DNA of 53,540 bases from NCBI GenBank assembly GCA_016218805.1, contig JACRCW010000043.1, positions 1 to 53,540 of the forward strand, read 5' to 3'. This document shows positions 26,787 through 35,888 of this stretch, piece by piece; positions within the stretch are counted from its first letter, which is position 1, and each line of letters begins with the position of its first letter. The notes beneath the pieces are model-generated. The model had not been told where the DNA came from. It made no database searches and saw nothing but the letters and a program-made list of their open reading frames with translations. Position numbers and translations under genes: made by a program. The DNA is from Deltaproteobacteria bacterium. Lineage in GTDB: Bacteria > Myxococcota > JACRCW01.

Positions 26787-27809
26787 GTGGACACGTCGGC
26801 CGAATGCGCGGGGGCACGCGTGCTGATTGTGGATGACAGCGCCACCATGCGCGCGTGGCTGGCGGCGCGGCTGCGCGCGGCGCCGCTGCTGGCGGAAGTG
26901 CAGGAGGCCACCAACGGGGCGGTGGGCGCGCGGATGGCGCTGGAGCAGGAAGTGGACGTGGTGCTGTGCAACCTGCGGATGCCGTTCCTGGACGGGATTG
27001 GCTTCCTGCGGGTGGTGCGGCAGTCCCGGTCCCGCCTGGAGCTGCCGGTGCTGCTGGTGACCGCCAGCACCAGCGTCCCGGACAAGGTGACCGGTTTCCA
27101 TGCCGGGGCGTCTGACTACCTCACCACGCCGTGCGAGCCGGAGGAGCTGGTGGCCCGCGTGAGCGTGCACGCCACGGTGGCGCGCCTGCACCGCGCCATG
27201 GTCACCCAGGCCCACACCGACCCGCTGACCGGCCTGGCCAACCGACGCGCGCTGCAGTTGGCGTTTGAACGCGAGGCGGTTCGCGCGGTGCGCCACGGGA
27301 CGCCGCTGGGAATGGTCCTGGTGGACCTGGACCACTTCAAGCACATCAATGACACCCTGGGGCACCCCGCCGGGGACGCGGTGTTGCGGGACCTGGCGCG
27401 CATGCTGCGCGGCGCCTGTCGTGCGTATGACATTGTGGCGCGCATGGGAGGCGAGGAATTCGCGCTGCTGCTGCCGGAGTCAGACCTGCAGGGCGCCCTT
27501 GAGGTGGGCGAGCGGGTCCGTTCCACCGTCATGTCCCGGCGGCTGGGCGAGCTGGACGCCGGCAAGGTCACACTCAGCGCCGGCGTGGCGGCGTGGACGC
27601 CCGGGGGCGCACCGCCGGCCTGGGACACGCTGTACGGCCTGGCGGACGCGGGCGTGTACACGGCCAAGTCCACCGGCCGGAACCGCGTGGCCCGCGCCGT
27701 GGTGCCCTCCCCGCCGCCTCCGCCGGAAGGGGCCGCCACCGGCATCCACGCCGTCCCGCCCGCTCCGCTGCCCGCCACCGCGCAGGTGGCTGCGGATCCC
27801 GCGGCCTGA
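26787..27809 (+). CDS. Diguanylate cyclase with a degenerate receiver domain
   Basis: 340 residues from GTG at 26787 (GGGAGGAA just upstream). The N-terminal receiver-like domain keeps the acidic pair D16-D17 but has Asn62 (VVLCNLRMP) where the phosphorylated Asp belongs. It also has Thr114 (YLTTPCEPEE) where the conserved Lys-Pro lysine belongs, so normal phosphotransfer is unlikely. The GGDEF domain is complete: DPLTGLANRRAL, VDLDHFKHINDTLGH, RMGGEEFALLLPE, with the RAYD inhibitory site five residues before GGEEF. It should make cyclic di-GMP from GTP and be product-inhibited. The tail is Pro/Ala-rich. Probably co-transcribed with the preceding regulator. Confidence 0.92.
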   Translation: MDTSAECAGARVLIVDDSATMRAWLAARLRAAPLLAEVQEATNGAVGARMALEQEVDVVLCNLRMPFLDGIGFLRVVRQSRSRLELPVLLVTASTSVPDKVTGFHAGASDYLTTPCEPEELVARVSVHATVARLHRAMVTQAHTDPLTGLANRRALQLAFEREAVRAVRHGTPLGMVLVDLDHFKHINDTLGHPAGDAVLRDLARMLRGACRAYDIVARMGGEEFALLLPESDLQGALEVGERVRSTVMSRRLGELDAGKVTLSAGVAAWTPGGAPPAWDTLYGLADAGVYTAKSTGRNRVARAVVPSPPPPPEGAATGIHAVPPAPLPATAQVAADPAA

Positions 27810-27894
27810 GCGGTTGGCCATGGGGTGCGGCCCGGATGCGCCCCCCCGCTGTGAACAGTCACGTGTTTTCATGGGGTTGGCCGCCCGTACCTGA

Positions 27895-28010
27895 TACGGG
27901 AAAGCCGCCGGGGTGATACGGGAAGGCAGCCAGCGCGGTACGGGGAGGACACCGCCGCGGTACGGGAGCACGCCGCCGCGGTACGGGGAGCCTCCCCGGG
28001 GCTACGGAAA
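27895..28010. repeat. Degenerate 22-bp tandem repeat between convergent genes
   Basis: TACGG occurs at 27895, 27917, 27939, 27961, 27982 and 28003, spacing 22, 22, 22, 21 and 21. Units resemble TACGGGGAG followed by a GCCGCCGCGG block. The array fills the space between two convergent genes. Confidence 0.75.
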
Positions 28011-28024
28011 GGGCGTCTCCACGC

Positions 28025-28801
28025 TCACCCGGGCAATCCGCCGGACGCCTTCTTGGCGCGCGCCCGGAGGTTGCGACGGCGAATGTAGGTGGACAGATAC
28101 GCCGCCCGCCGCGTGTTGTTCCGGTCCTTCCGGTAGGCGTGCCGCCCATGCGCACGCAGTTCACCCAGCGGTTCCAGCAACGCGGTGTAGATCCGGTCAC
28201 GCGTGTCCTTGGCGTCCGACGCACCCCGGGTTGCGCCTTCCCTGGCCAGGGCGGTCCGCAGCTTTCCCGCCGCCTCGCCCATCGCTGCGCTGGTCCCGTC
28301 CACGTCGTACTTCTTGGCCGCAAACAGCGCGCGCTTGTCGGTCACCAGCACCACCAGGTCCACCAGGTCCGCCACCAAATCGTCCAACCCTTCCCCTTCA
28401 CGAATGGCCGACAAGCGGTCCCGCCCTTCCGGGTCCTTGGCCAGCGCCAGGTCCCCGGTCTCCAATGCGTCTTGCCGCAGGTCCTCGGCCTGGGTGATGA
28501 GACGGAGCGTCTCCTCGGTCCGGCCCGTGGCGCGCTCGGCGTTCCAGATGGCCTGCGCTGACAAAAGGCCATGGATGAGCTTCTCCACGCGGGGAACGAC
28601 CTCGGGCTCCAATCCGACCGCGTCCAAGGCCTCCGCCTGGTCCTGCGCGGCGACCAATGAGGTCATCGCCTCGTCAAGGAAGATGGGGACCGGCATGTCC
28701 GGCTCGCGGACGTCCTCGGCGGGGATGGCGCCGACCTCCACGCGCAGCGGGGCGACGACGGCACGGTGTTGATCAAGCGTCAAAGCAGGCGTTTCAGCCA
28801 T
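28025..28801 (-). CDS. Conserved-looking helical protein of unknown function
   Basis: 258 residues from the ATG at 28801, chosen because AGGAGG lies seven bases upstream. The protein is almost entirely predicted helix, rich in Ala, Asp, Glu, Leu and Arg, without signal peptide or membrane segment. Recognisable stretches include LDQHRAVVAPLRVEVGAIPAED and RIYTALLEPLGELRAHGRHAYR; the C-terminus is basic (RRRNLRARAKKASGG). I do not recognise a family. The strong ribosome site and normal codon use support a real gene. It stands alone between two repeat-rich gaps. Confidence 0.75.
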   Translation of the reverse strand: MAETPALTLDQHRAVVAPLRVEVGAIPAEDVREPDMPVPIFLDEAMTSLVAAQDQAEALDAVGLEPEVVPRVEKLIHGLLSAQAIWNAERATGRTEETLRLITQAEDLRQDALETGDLALAKDPEGRDRLSAIREGEGLDDLVADLVDLVVLVTDKRALFAAKKYDVDGTSAAMGEAAGKLRTALAREGATRGASDAKDTRDRIYTALLEPLGELRAHGRHAYRKDRNNTRRAAYLSTYIRRRNLRARAKKASGGLPG

Positions 28802-29134
28802 GGAGAAGCCTCCTGAGGTTGTGGGTTGAAGGCCAGAAAGCTGCCCCAATGGCGCGGCGGTGAGCAAGCCCGTGGGACCAGCGCAACGCCCATCTTGACG
28901 GGCTGCATCACGGGCGGGTTGGCCGGGGTCAACGTGGTTGCCTCCGACAGGAATCAACGGGAAACATGACCGGGACAGGCTTGAGAAGCGGTGCCGGTAC
29001 ATCCTGCGGCGGGTTTCCACGCGCGGATGACGGCCATGCCGGCGCCTCAGTACACCTCCCCAGAGAGAAAGCTGATCCTTTGAGGCGCGCTTGCGGGCGG
29101 GGTCCGCCATCAACGGCAGAGGGCGGGCAATGAA

Positions 29135-29360
29135 CCACGTCGTAGGGCGGGGGCTTGTCCGGGCTTGTCCCCCGCCCGGTTCACTCAAACGCGGGCGCTC
29201 CCGCTTCGCTGACGGCATGGTGTGCGAGCCCGCCCCATCACCGCATGGAGAGCAGAGTCGAGCCGAATCGAATCCGTTCGCTGCGACACGGCGGAGGAAG
29301 TCATTCGCGTCTGAACGGCCCTGCATCTCAATCGGGCGGGGGACAAGCCCCCGCCCTACA
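29135..29360. repeat. Paired inverted repeat (family 2), copy 1
   Basis: Left arm 29135-29178 starts CCACGTCGTAGGGCGGGGGC and ends CCCCGCCCG, itself a hairpin. The right arm 29333-29360 is an inverted, slightly shorter copy. The same pair, with different filler, occurs at 52580-52783. Two inverted palindromic copies about 150 bases apart is the layout of a REPIN or small non-autonomous element. Confidence 0.7.
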
Positions 29361-29370
29361 AGGAAACGCG

Positions 29371-29455
29371 CGGGAACCCGCGAAAAGAACCTGCGGGAAC
29401 CCGCGAAAAGAACCTGCGGGAACCCGCGAAAAGAACCTGCGGGAACCCGCGGAAA
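29371..29455. repeat. 23-bp tandem repeat, about 3.6 copies
   Basis: Units start at 29371, 29394, 29417 and 29440, each CGGGAACCCGCG followed by AAAAGAACCTG; the three full units are identical. The last unit is partial. No spacers, so it is not a CRISPR array. It directly follows the family-2 inverted pair. Confidence 0.85.
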
Positions 29456-29707
29456 AACGGGTGTGTCCCGCATGGTCTACTCCGTGCGCCCCCACCCCAG
29501 CCCTCCCCCCGTCGCCACTGACGCCATCCATCCCATGGCGTGCAACGACGGGGGGAGGGGGTCCCGCCGTGCTCCCTCCCCCCGCCTGGGTGACGTCGAC
29601 CAGCGAGCGAGGGCGGGGGGAGGGCGGGGGTGGGGGGCAGCCGTTGATCGTGTGGGACACACCCGGAAAAACGTGTGGAAACTGCGGAAACCAGAGGAGA
29701 CACGCGG

Positions 29708-32700
29708 TCATCCCTTGGCGGGCGTGTGCGGCTTGGAGATGAGCGGCTCCAGCGCGCGCGTCAGTTCCTCCAGCTCAAAGGGCTTGCCCACGCGCGTGTT
29801 GGGGACGGCTTCCAAAAAGCCGCGGGCCTCCGGGGTGAACGCGCCGGCGGTCATGAAGACAAACCGTGCCGCCAGCTCCGCGTCCAGGCGCCGGACCCGC
29901 TGGTACACCTCCATGCCGGTCACCTGCGGCATCATCAGGTCACACAGGACGGCATCAAACACCTGGCCGCCTTCAACGATGGAGACCGCCTCCTGGCCCC
30001 CGTGGGCCAGCTTGAGGTCAAACCGCTCTGACAGCATGCGCCGCAGCGCGGACACCACCATGGGGTCGTCGTCCACGATGAGCAGGCGTCCGCGCTGGGG
30101 CGCCACCTGCGGTTGCGGCGCGGGTGCCACGCGGGCACCGCCTTCCACGTGGCGGGCCAGGCGGACGGTGAAGGTGGTCCCCACGCCGCGCGCGGTGGTG
30201 ACGCTGATTTCGCCGCCGAACGACTCCACGATCCCGCGACAGATGGACAGCCCCAGGCCGGTTCCCTGGCCCATGGGCTTGGTGGTGAAGAACGGGTCAA
30301 AGATACGCGGGAGGTCCGCGTCCGCGATCCCGGTCCCCGTGTCGCGCACCTCCACGTAGACGTGGTCCGCGTCGGCGCGGCCGGTGACGCGCACCTCATG
30401 GTGCTCCGGGGCGCCTTCCGGAATGGCCTGCGCGGCGTTCAACAGCAGGTTGAGGAACACCTGGCCCAGCTTGCTGGGGCCGCCCCGCACGGCGGGCAGG
30501 TCCCCGTAAGCCCGCACCAGCGTGGCGCGGTGCTGGATTTCGCGCCGCGCCACGGACAGGGCGGCGTCCAGCGCAGCGGGCACGTCCGCCGTGCCCACCG
30601 CGTCATCGTCAGGGCGGGCCAGCATCCGCAGGTCCGCCACAATGTCGCGCACGCGTTCGGCGCCTTTGCGCGCGTCCGTCAGCGCCCCGCCCAGGTCTTC
30701 CAGGCGGGTGCGCACCTCCGCCAGCGACCCGAGCCGCTGGGCCGCCCCCAGCTGCTGGGACACGTAGTCCACGTTGGCCAGCACGTAGGACAGCGGGTTG
30801 TTGATCTCATGCGCCACGCCGGTGGCCAGCGTGCCCACCGCCACCATGCGGTCCGCCTGCATGGCGCGCGCGGCCAGTTGGCGTTGCTCAGTGACGTCAC
30901 GCGCCAGGGACACCACCGCCGGCGCTCCGCCAAACCCGGCCAACAGTTCCACCACCTCCACCGTGACTTGGGCGCCGTCCGCGCAGGTGAGGCGCAGGTC
31001 CTTGGCGGTGGAGGGGACCCCCGTATCCCAGACGGCCCGCACGCGCCCCGCGGCCGCCTCCCAGTCCCGCGGATGGACCAGCTCCTTCATCCGGCGCCCC
31101 AGCAGCGCGTCCGCGTTGGGATAGCGCAGGATGCGCACCGCCGCCGCGTTGACAAACACCACGCGCCCCTCCCGGTAGATGCAGATACCGTCGGTGGAGG
31201 CGTCAATGACGGCGCGGAAGTCCGCTTCAAAGCGGCGGCGCGCGGCCTCGCTCTCCAGGCGCGCCGTGACGTCCAACAGGTAGCCCGAATAGCCCGTGAG
31301 CTGCCCGTACTCGTCCCGGTGGGCCGTGGTGTGGTCATCCACCCAGCGCGTGTGCCCGTCCGGGCAGACCAGCCGGTAGGTGTGCTGGCGGAAGGCCCCC
31401 TCGGTGGGGGGTTCACTGCCCGGCAGCAGGCCGTCCGCCGGGTCCACCAGGTCCGTGAACTTCACGCGTCCCTTCACCAGCGCCGCGGCGGTGAACCCCC
31501 ACTGCTCAATGTTGGGCGACACGTATTCAATCGTACGCCCCTCATCATTGGACCAGCGGAACGCCACCACCGGGCCGCCCAGGAGCATTCCGCGCTCCCG
31601 CGCGATGGTCTCCTCAGCGTGGAGGCGCTCCAGCGCCGTGGCCAGCGCGCGGCACAGCACCTCCACAAACGCCCGGTCCGGCGACGTGTCTGCCCGGTGG
31701 TCCAGGTAGAGGTTGACCACTCCCAGCACGCGGCTGCCCACCACAATGGGCGCAATGAGGTGACCGTGCGGTGGGTCATCCGGGTGCAGCTCATGGAGCG
31801 GGTCCCGGCTGCTGGAGGTGAGGGTCTGTCCGGACTGGGCCACGCGGCCGCACAGGCAGCGCCCCAGCGGCAGGCGCTGGCAGTCCCGCTGCACGTTCTC
31901 CGCCAGGCCGCGCTGCGCGCGCAGCACCAGCGTGTTCTGGTCCGGGTCCACCAGGAAGATGGCGCCGCGCGGCTGCACGCCCAGGCCCGGCACCGCCAGC
32001 ACGGCGTCCAGCCCGCGCTCCAGGAAGTCCTGCACGGAGGACGCCTCCAGCGCCAGGCCCAGCAGCGTGCGGAGGGCGGCCTCGCGGCGGGACTGGTCCA
32101 GCAGGCGCGCCAGGGCGCGGGAGCGCTCCACCGCCAGGCTGACGTGGTGGGCCACCGTGGAGCACACCGCCACGTCCCGCTGCGCCAGCGGCGGGTCACC
32201 GGCCGGCCGGAACAGCACCAGCGTGCCCACGGCCTTGTCGCCTTGGAGCAGGGGCAGCATGGCCAGCAGCCGCAGCACGTCCCGCGCGAGCACGCCGCCC
32301 AGCGCCGCCAGTGCGGCTTCCGGGGAGGGCTCGCCACCCGGGACCCACGGGTGGAACCCGTCCAGCGCGGTCCGGACGGCCGGGGGCACCCCGCGCACCG
32401 CGTGGACGCGCGCGTGCCCGTCCGGGCCCACCAGCAGCACCGCTGAGCGGTTCACGCCCAGCAGCCGGTCCAGCGCATCCAGGGCGGTGGGGAGGATTTC
32501 CGCCACGTTCTCCGTCCCCGCAATGCGTGCCGCCAGGTCATGCAGGACGCCCACTTCTTCCGTGCGCCGCCGCGCCTCCTCCTCGGCGGCGGCGCGGCGC
32601 GTGATGTCGCGCAGCGTGCCGCTGAAGCCCGCCGGATGCCCCTCCTCGTCGCGGATCAGGCGCGCTTCAAACTCCACCAGGCGCGGCTCATCCCCGCGCC

Positions 32701-32974
32701 GCAGCAGGTGCACCGTCTGGAACACGCCGTCCAGGTCACCGCCCAGCAGGCGTTGGATTTGTGCCGCGTGCGTGGGCCGGTCCGCAGGGTGGACCGCGCC
32801 CATGCAGTCCGAGCCCACCGTGGCGTCCACGGTGTCCCCGGAGAGCGCCTCCCACGACGGGCTCAGGTAGACCCACCGCCGCAGCCGGTCCACGCGGAAC
32901 ACCACGTCCCGGACCTGGGACAGCAGTTCCAGCGCGTCCAGCGCGTACCAACTGGGGTGGGTCTTGGAAGGCAC
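29708..32974 (-). CDS. Hybrid histidine kinase, PAS-GAF-GAF-PAS-PAS-HK-REC
   Basis: 1088 residues, no membrane segment, so a cytoplasmic sensor. PAS at about 15-135, two GAF domains at about 150-290 and 305-460 (the second with LGRCLCGRVAQSG, a cysteine-bearing GAF signature), and two PAS domains at about 475-600 and 610-730. A HisKA domain follows with VAHEINNPLS. The ATPase domain has N (NLLLNAAQ), DTGTGI, FFTTKPMGQGTGLGLS. A C-terminal receiver has phospho-Asp in FDAVLCDLMMP and the GKPF lysine. Its domain build and the HEINNPLS and LCDLMMP blocks closely match the kinase at 37208-39475. It lies 46 bases downstream of the hemerythrin-GGDEF gene. Confidence 0.93.
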   Translation of the reverse strand: MPSKTHPSWYALDALELLSQVRDVVFRVDRLRRWVYLSPSWEALSGDTVDATVGSDCMGAVHPADRPTHAAQIQRLLGGDLDGVFQTVHLLRRGDEPRLVEFEARLIRDEEGHPAGFSGTLRDITRRAAAEEEARRRTEEVGVLHDLAARIAGTENVAEILPTALDALDRLLGVNRSAVLLVGPDGHARVHAVRGVPPAVRTALDGFHPWVPGGEPSPEAALAALGGVLARDVLRLLAMLPLLQGDKAVGTLVLFRPAGDPPLAQRDVAVCSTVAHHVSLAVERSRALARLLDQSRREAALRTLLGLALEASSVQDFLERGLDAVLAVPGLGVQPRGAIFLVDPDQNTLVLRAQRGLAENVQRDCQRLPLGRCLCGRVAQSGQTLTSSSRDPLHELHPDDPPHGHLIAPIVVGSRVLGVVNLYLDHRADTSPDRAFVEVLCRALATALERLHAEETIARERGMLLGGPVVAFRWSNDEGRTIEYVSPNIEQWGFTAAALVKGRVKFTDLVDPADGLLPGSEPPTEGAFRQHTYRLVCPDGHTRWVDDHTTAHRDEYGQLTGYSGYLLDVTARLESEAARRRFEADFRAVIDASTDGICIYREGRVVFVNAAAVRILRYPNADALLGRRMKELVHPRDWEAAAGRVRAVWDTGVPSTAKDLRLTCADGAQVTVEVVELLAGFGGAPAVVSLARDVTEQRQLAARAMQADRMVAVGTLATGVAHEINNPLSYVLANVDYVSQQLGAAQRLGSLAEVRTRLEDLGGALTDARKGAERVRDIVADLRMLARPDDDAVGTADVPAALDAALSVARREIQHRATLVRAYGDLPAVRGGPSKLGQVFLNLLLNAAQAIPEGAPEHHEVRVTGRADADHVYVEVRDTGTGIADADLPRIFDPFFTTKPMGQGTGLGLSICRGIVESFGGEISVTTARGVGTTFTVRLARHVEGGARVAPAPQPQVAPQRGRLLIVDDDPMVVSALRRMLSERFDLKLAHGGQEAVSIVEGGQVFDAVLCDLMMPQVTGMEVYQRVRRLDAELAARFVFMTAGAFTPEARGFLEAVPNTRVGKPFELEELTRALEPLISKPHTPAKG

Positions 32975-33020
32975 GGGCTCCTCTCCATGGCGCGCCCCTC
33001 ACGCCGTCCGGGGCCGCCCC

Positions 33021-34271
33021 TCAGCTGGCGGCGGCACACGCCGTACCGGCAGCGGCCGGGTCGGACAGCACCAGCGTACCGTGACCGGGTGGCAGCGCCA
33101 CGCAGTTACGGCCCGCGCGCTTGGCCGCGTACACCGCGGCGTCTGCGTCCCGCAGCAGGTCCGCCACGCTGCCCATCTGGGGCGTGCGCTGCGCCACGCC
33201 AATGCTCACGCTCCCCATCCACGCCCCAGTGCGGACCGGGACGCGCAGCGCCGCCACCGCGGCGCGGGTCTGTTCCGCCGCCAGACGGCCGCCCTCCAGG
33301 TCCGTCCCGGGACAGATGATGAGGAACTCGTCACCGCCCAGCCGGCACACCACATCGTCGGTGCGGACCGCGTGCCGCAGCTCGCGGGCCAGCACGCGCA
33401 ACACGCGGTCACCGGCCTCGTGTCCAAAGGTGTCATTGACGGGTTTGAAGCCGTCCGCGTCCACCATTATGCACGCCAGCGGCGTCCCGGCACTGAGGGA
33501 TTCCGCCCACAGCTGCTCCAGGCGGTGCAGCGCGTGACGGCGGTTGGGCAGCCCGGTCAGCACGTCCGTCGTCGCCAGTTCCTCCAGGTGCGCGTTGGCC
33601 TCCGCAAGCTGCGCGCCCAGCCGGCGGGACTCCTCGCGCTCCGCCTCCACGCGGCGCACCAGCGCCAGCAGCTCGCGGTTGGCCTCCGTCAGTGCCCGCG
33701 TCCGCTCCTCCACGCGCGCCGCCAGGGTCCGGTTGAGGTCCACCAACGCGTGATTGCGGGACCACACCAGGTGGAACAGCCCCTCCACCGCACGCAGCAG
33801 CGGCGTCGTCGCGTCGGCGCAACGCTCTTTCTCGCGGGCGGCTGCCTCGTGCGGGGACAGGCCCTCGGCAACGGCCGCCACCTGCCGCGCCAACGACTGG
33901 TCCGACCCCAGGATGTGGTAGGCGAGCCAATGAACCAGGAAGTCCATCAGCGCCTTCCCCGCGCTGGAGTCGTCCGTTGCGCTGCGCATCTGGACGACTT
34001 CCGCCAGGAATGACTCGTGCTCGTGACGGTGGACCGCCTGGTAGGCCCGGTCCAGGCCGGCCGTCGCCATCAGGTCTTCCTCGCTCTTGAAGTGGTAGCG
34101 GGCGTAGTCCGCCAGGGCCAGGAACAGGTGGTCCACTTCCGCCTGCGCCGCGTGGCCCTGGCCGTCCACCAGGTCGCCAAAGCGGTTGAGGAGCACCACC
34201 AGCGAACGGTGCTGCGCGTCAATCTCCGCGTGTCCGGTCTCAAAGTGCCGATCCCAGTGGAAGGACTCCAT
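33021..34271 (-). CDS. Bacteriohemerythrin-GGDEF diguanylate cyclase
   Basis: 416 residues. The N-terminal hemerythrin domain has the di-iron ligands H21 (IDAQHRS), H60-x3-E64 (YHFKSEE), H81-x3-H85, H114 or H119, and D124 (HILGSD). A coiled-coil linker (ALTEANRELLALVRRVEAEREE) leads to a GGDEF domain: DVLTGLPNRRHAL, VDADGFKPVNDTFGH and RLGGDEFLIICP, with inhibitory site RTDD before it. Bhr-DGC proteins of this layout use the di-iron redox or oxygen state to tune cyclic di-GMP synthesis. Likely transcribed with the downstream hybrid kinase. Confidence 0.94.
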   Translation of the reverse strand: MESFHWDRHFETGHAEIDAQHRSLVVLLNRFGDLVDGQGHAAQAEVDHLFLALADYARYHFKSEEDLMATAGLDRAYQAVHRHEHESFLAEVVQMRSATDDSSAGKALMDFLVHWLAYHILGSDQSLARQVAAVAEGLSPHEAAAREKERCADATTPLLRAVEGLFHLVWSRNHALVDLNRTLAARVEERTRALTEANRELLALVRRVEAEREESRRLGAQLAEANAHLEELATTDVLTGLPNRRHALHRLEQLWAESLSAGTPLACIMVDADGFKPVNDTFGHEAGDRVLRVLARELRHAVRTDDVVCRLGGDEFLIICPGTDLEGGRLAAEQTRAAVAALRVPVRTGAWMGSVSIGVAQRTPQMGSVADLLRDADAAVYAAKRAGRNCVALPPGHGTLVLSDPAAAGTACAAAS

Positions 34272-34625
34272 GTGTGCGCCGTCCTCTCCGGGCGAGTTGC
34301 CCTGTCCCCGCCGTCGTCGCGTTGTTCGCCGCGATTAAGGGCGGCATGGGGGCGGTGGCCCTGAACCCAGGCGGGACGGAGATGACGGGATTTCCAAGCG
34401 GAAATTCCAATGCACGGCCACGCTTCCGCTCGCTCGCTGTGGCCGCCGCCGCGTCGTTGCGGCTATGGCGGCAGGATTTCTCGGCGGCGTGCCAGGGGGT
34501 GGAGGGACCGACTTCGTCGGTCAGTGGGGAAGGAGGGGAGTCAGGCCGGCGCCCGGCGGGGACGCCGGGCCTACAGCTACCTACTGCTGCGACGTAAGTG
34601 GAGACCGACGAGTACTCCCTTGCAC
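34272..34625. other. 354-base gap with two strong hairpins
   Basis: No gene seen. Two perfect stem-loops stand out: GACCGAC/GTCGGTC with a TTC loop at 34506-34522, and GCCCGGCG/CGCCGGGC with a GGGA loop at 34551-34570. They lie downstream of no rightward gene, so they are more like repeat-type palindromes than terminators. The promoter of the leftward hemerythrin gene should be in the left part. Confidence 0.4.
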
Positions 34626-35066
34626 TCAGTCCACGTCGTAAAGGCGCTTGGCGCAGGCTGGACAGAATCCATGCGTGAAGTGCGCCTTGGAGCGGTGGCT
34701 GACGTAGGCCTCCACCGCATGCCAGTTGCCCTCCTCATCACGGATCTGCTTGCAGGAGGAACAAATGGGCAACAGGCCGTGAAGCTCTTTGACCTCGGAG
34801 AGCGCTTTGGCCAACGCCGCGTTGGACTCCGCCAGCAACTCCCGCGTCCGCTCCAACCGCAGGATGACCTTGAAATGCGCGGCAATGTTCGGCGCCGCCA
34901 CCAGCGCCGGAATGGCCAGGGCCATCAGGGTCGCCCGCGGCTCCAGGTCCCGCCCGGTGAGAAACCGCAGCGCCGCTTCCAAAGAAACCGACGCGCCGCA
35001 CACCAGCGCTGTCATCAGCGCCGTTGCACGCCACCGCCCCGCCCACCTGAGAAGCTGCACGATCAT
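34626..35066 (-). CDS. Small membrane protein with a CxxC...CxxC C-terminal module
   Basis: 146 residues from the ATG at 35066 (TTG two codons earlier is possible). Two hydrophobic segments lie near the N-terminus (ALMTALVCGASVSLEAAL and LMALAIPALVAAPNIAAHF), followed by a coiled-coil helix (RTRELLAESNAALAKALSEVKEL). It ends LLPICSSCKQIRDEEGNW...HFTHGFCPACAKRLY. That tail is seen at the C-terminus of many sensor proteins in the form GLLPICxxCKxIRDDxGxW and probably binds a metal. The helix plus tail suggests a signalling accessory; the function is unknown. Confidence 0.75.
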   Translation of the reverse strand: MIVQLLRWAGRWRATALMTALVCGASVSLEAALRFLTGRDLEPRATLMALAIPALVAAPNIAAHFKVILRLERTRELLAESNAALAKALSEVKELHGLLPICSSCKQIRDEEGNWHAVEAYVSHRSKAHFTHGFCPACAKRLYDVD

Positions 35067-35153
35067 GCGCAAAGACCATCCCAGCCGGAAGAAAGGGAAT
35101 CAAACCAACTCCGCGCGGCCGTGAGCGCCCGGCGCGTGCCTGGCGCAGCAACA

Positions 35154-35888
35154 CTACCCGGCGAAGATGGCCCCGGACTTCACGCACGTGGCGGTGGCCA
35201 TCTTGAACACGTTTCCCAGCGGCATGAACTGCTCCGCGGTGGCCTTGGGCAGCGCGTCACGGGTGAACGCAATGACGGAGAGCAGCGTGCCCTCCATGTA
35301 CGCAGCGCCAATGCCGAACACCGTCTTCACCTGGTGCTGCTTCACAAAGTCCTGCGCCGGGATGATCTGCCGCCCTTGCTGGTCTGTGGAAGTGGCGGCG
35401 TCCTCCACGTAGAACACGCCGGCCAGCAGGCCCTTGCGAACGTCAATGCCCTGCGAGGGCCGGTCCAACCACCCAAGCCCCGCACCGATGTCATCCAGCA
35501 GCCGCGCGATCATGGGAATGGCCGAGACGAACACCGACCCGGCGAGCGGAATGCCGACGTGGCCCTTGGATTTCCGCCGGTCATTCCAGTCCGCCTCCAC
35601 CCCGCATGTCCCCAGCAGCGACAGCACGGGTGTCTCCGGTTTCAACAGGTGCGGCACGCCCTTGCTGCTCAGCAGCGCCTCCACAAACGCCTTGTTGGGC
35701 GCTGGCAAAGACCGGAACGGCACGCTGGCATAGACGCGGGCCAGCACGAGTGACTCCTTGAACTGCGTGTACAGGCCGTCCGTGCACGCCTGGGCCGCCT
35801 GCTCCAGGCTGGCGCAGCCGTGCATCTTGGCCTGGAGCGCATCAAACGTCCGGCCCAACGCCGGCCTGTCAACACCCGCTATCTTCAT
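35154..35888 (-). CDS. Putative sensory-domain protein of unknown function
   Basis: 244 residues from the ATG at 35888 (AAGGAG five bases upstream). No signal peptide or membrane segment. Characteristic stretches are TFDALQAKMHGCASLEQAAQ, SLVLARVYASVPFRSLP, LSLLGTCGVEADWNDRR, KGHVGIPLAG and VFYVEDA, giving an alternating helix/strand pattern like GAF-type sensor domains. I recall similar sequences as stand-alone proteins near histidine kinases, but no named family can be stated. The surrounding genes are all signalling proteins. Confidence 0.72.
   Translation of the reverse strand: MKIAGVDRPALGRTFDALQAKMHGCASLEQAAQACTDGLYTQFKESLVLARVYASVPFRSLPAPNKAFVEALLSSKGVPHLLKPETPVLSLLGTCGVEADWNDRRKSKGHVGIPLAGSVFVSAIPMIARLLDDIGAGLGWLDRPSQGIDVRKGLLAGVFYVEDAATSTDQQGRQIIPAQDFVKQHQVKTVFGIGAAYMEGTLLSVIAFTRDALPKATAEQFMPLGNVFKMATATCVKSGAIFAG

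Larger units (their letters stand above)
28802..29707. other. 906-base repeat-rich intergenic region
   Basis: No convincing gene. From 28802 to about 29130 I see nothing distinctive. A pair of inverted repeat copies lies at 29135-29360, a 23-bp tandem array at 29371-29455, and a GC-rich palindromic stretch at about 29487-29645 that looks like a diverged family-1 repeat. Long open frames here are by-products of high GC content. Confidence 0.6.

Noticed and set aside
29371..29455. 23-base tandem repeats as a CRISPR fragment
   Set aside because: Repeats touch each other with no spacer.
30113..32446. Long rightward frame opposite the PAS-GAF kinase
   Set aside because: Same shadow effect, no recognisable protein features.
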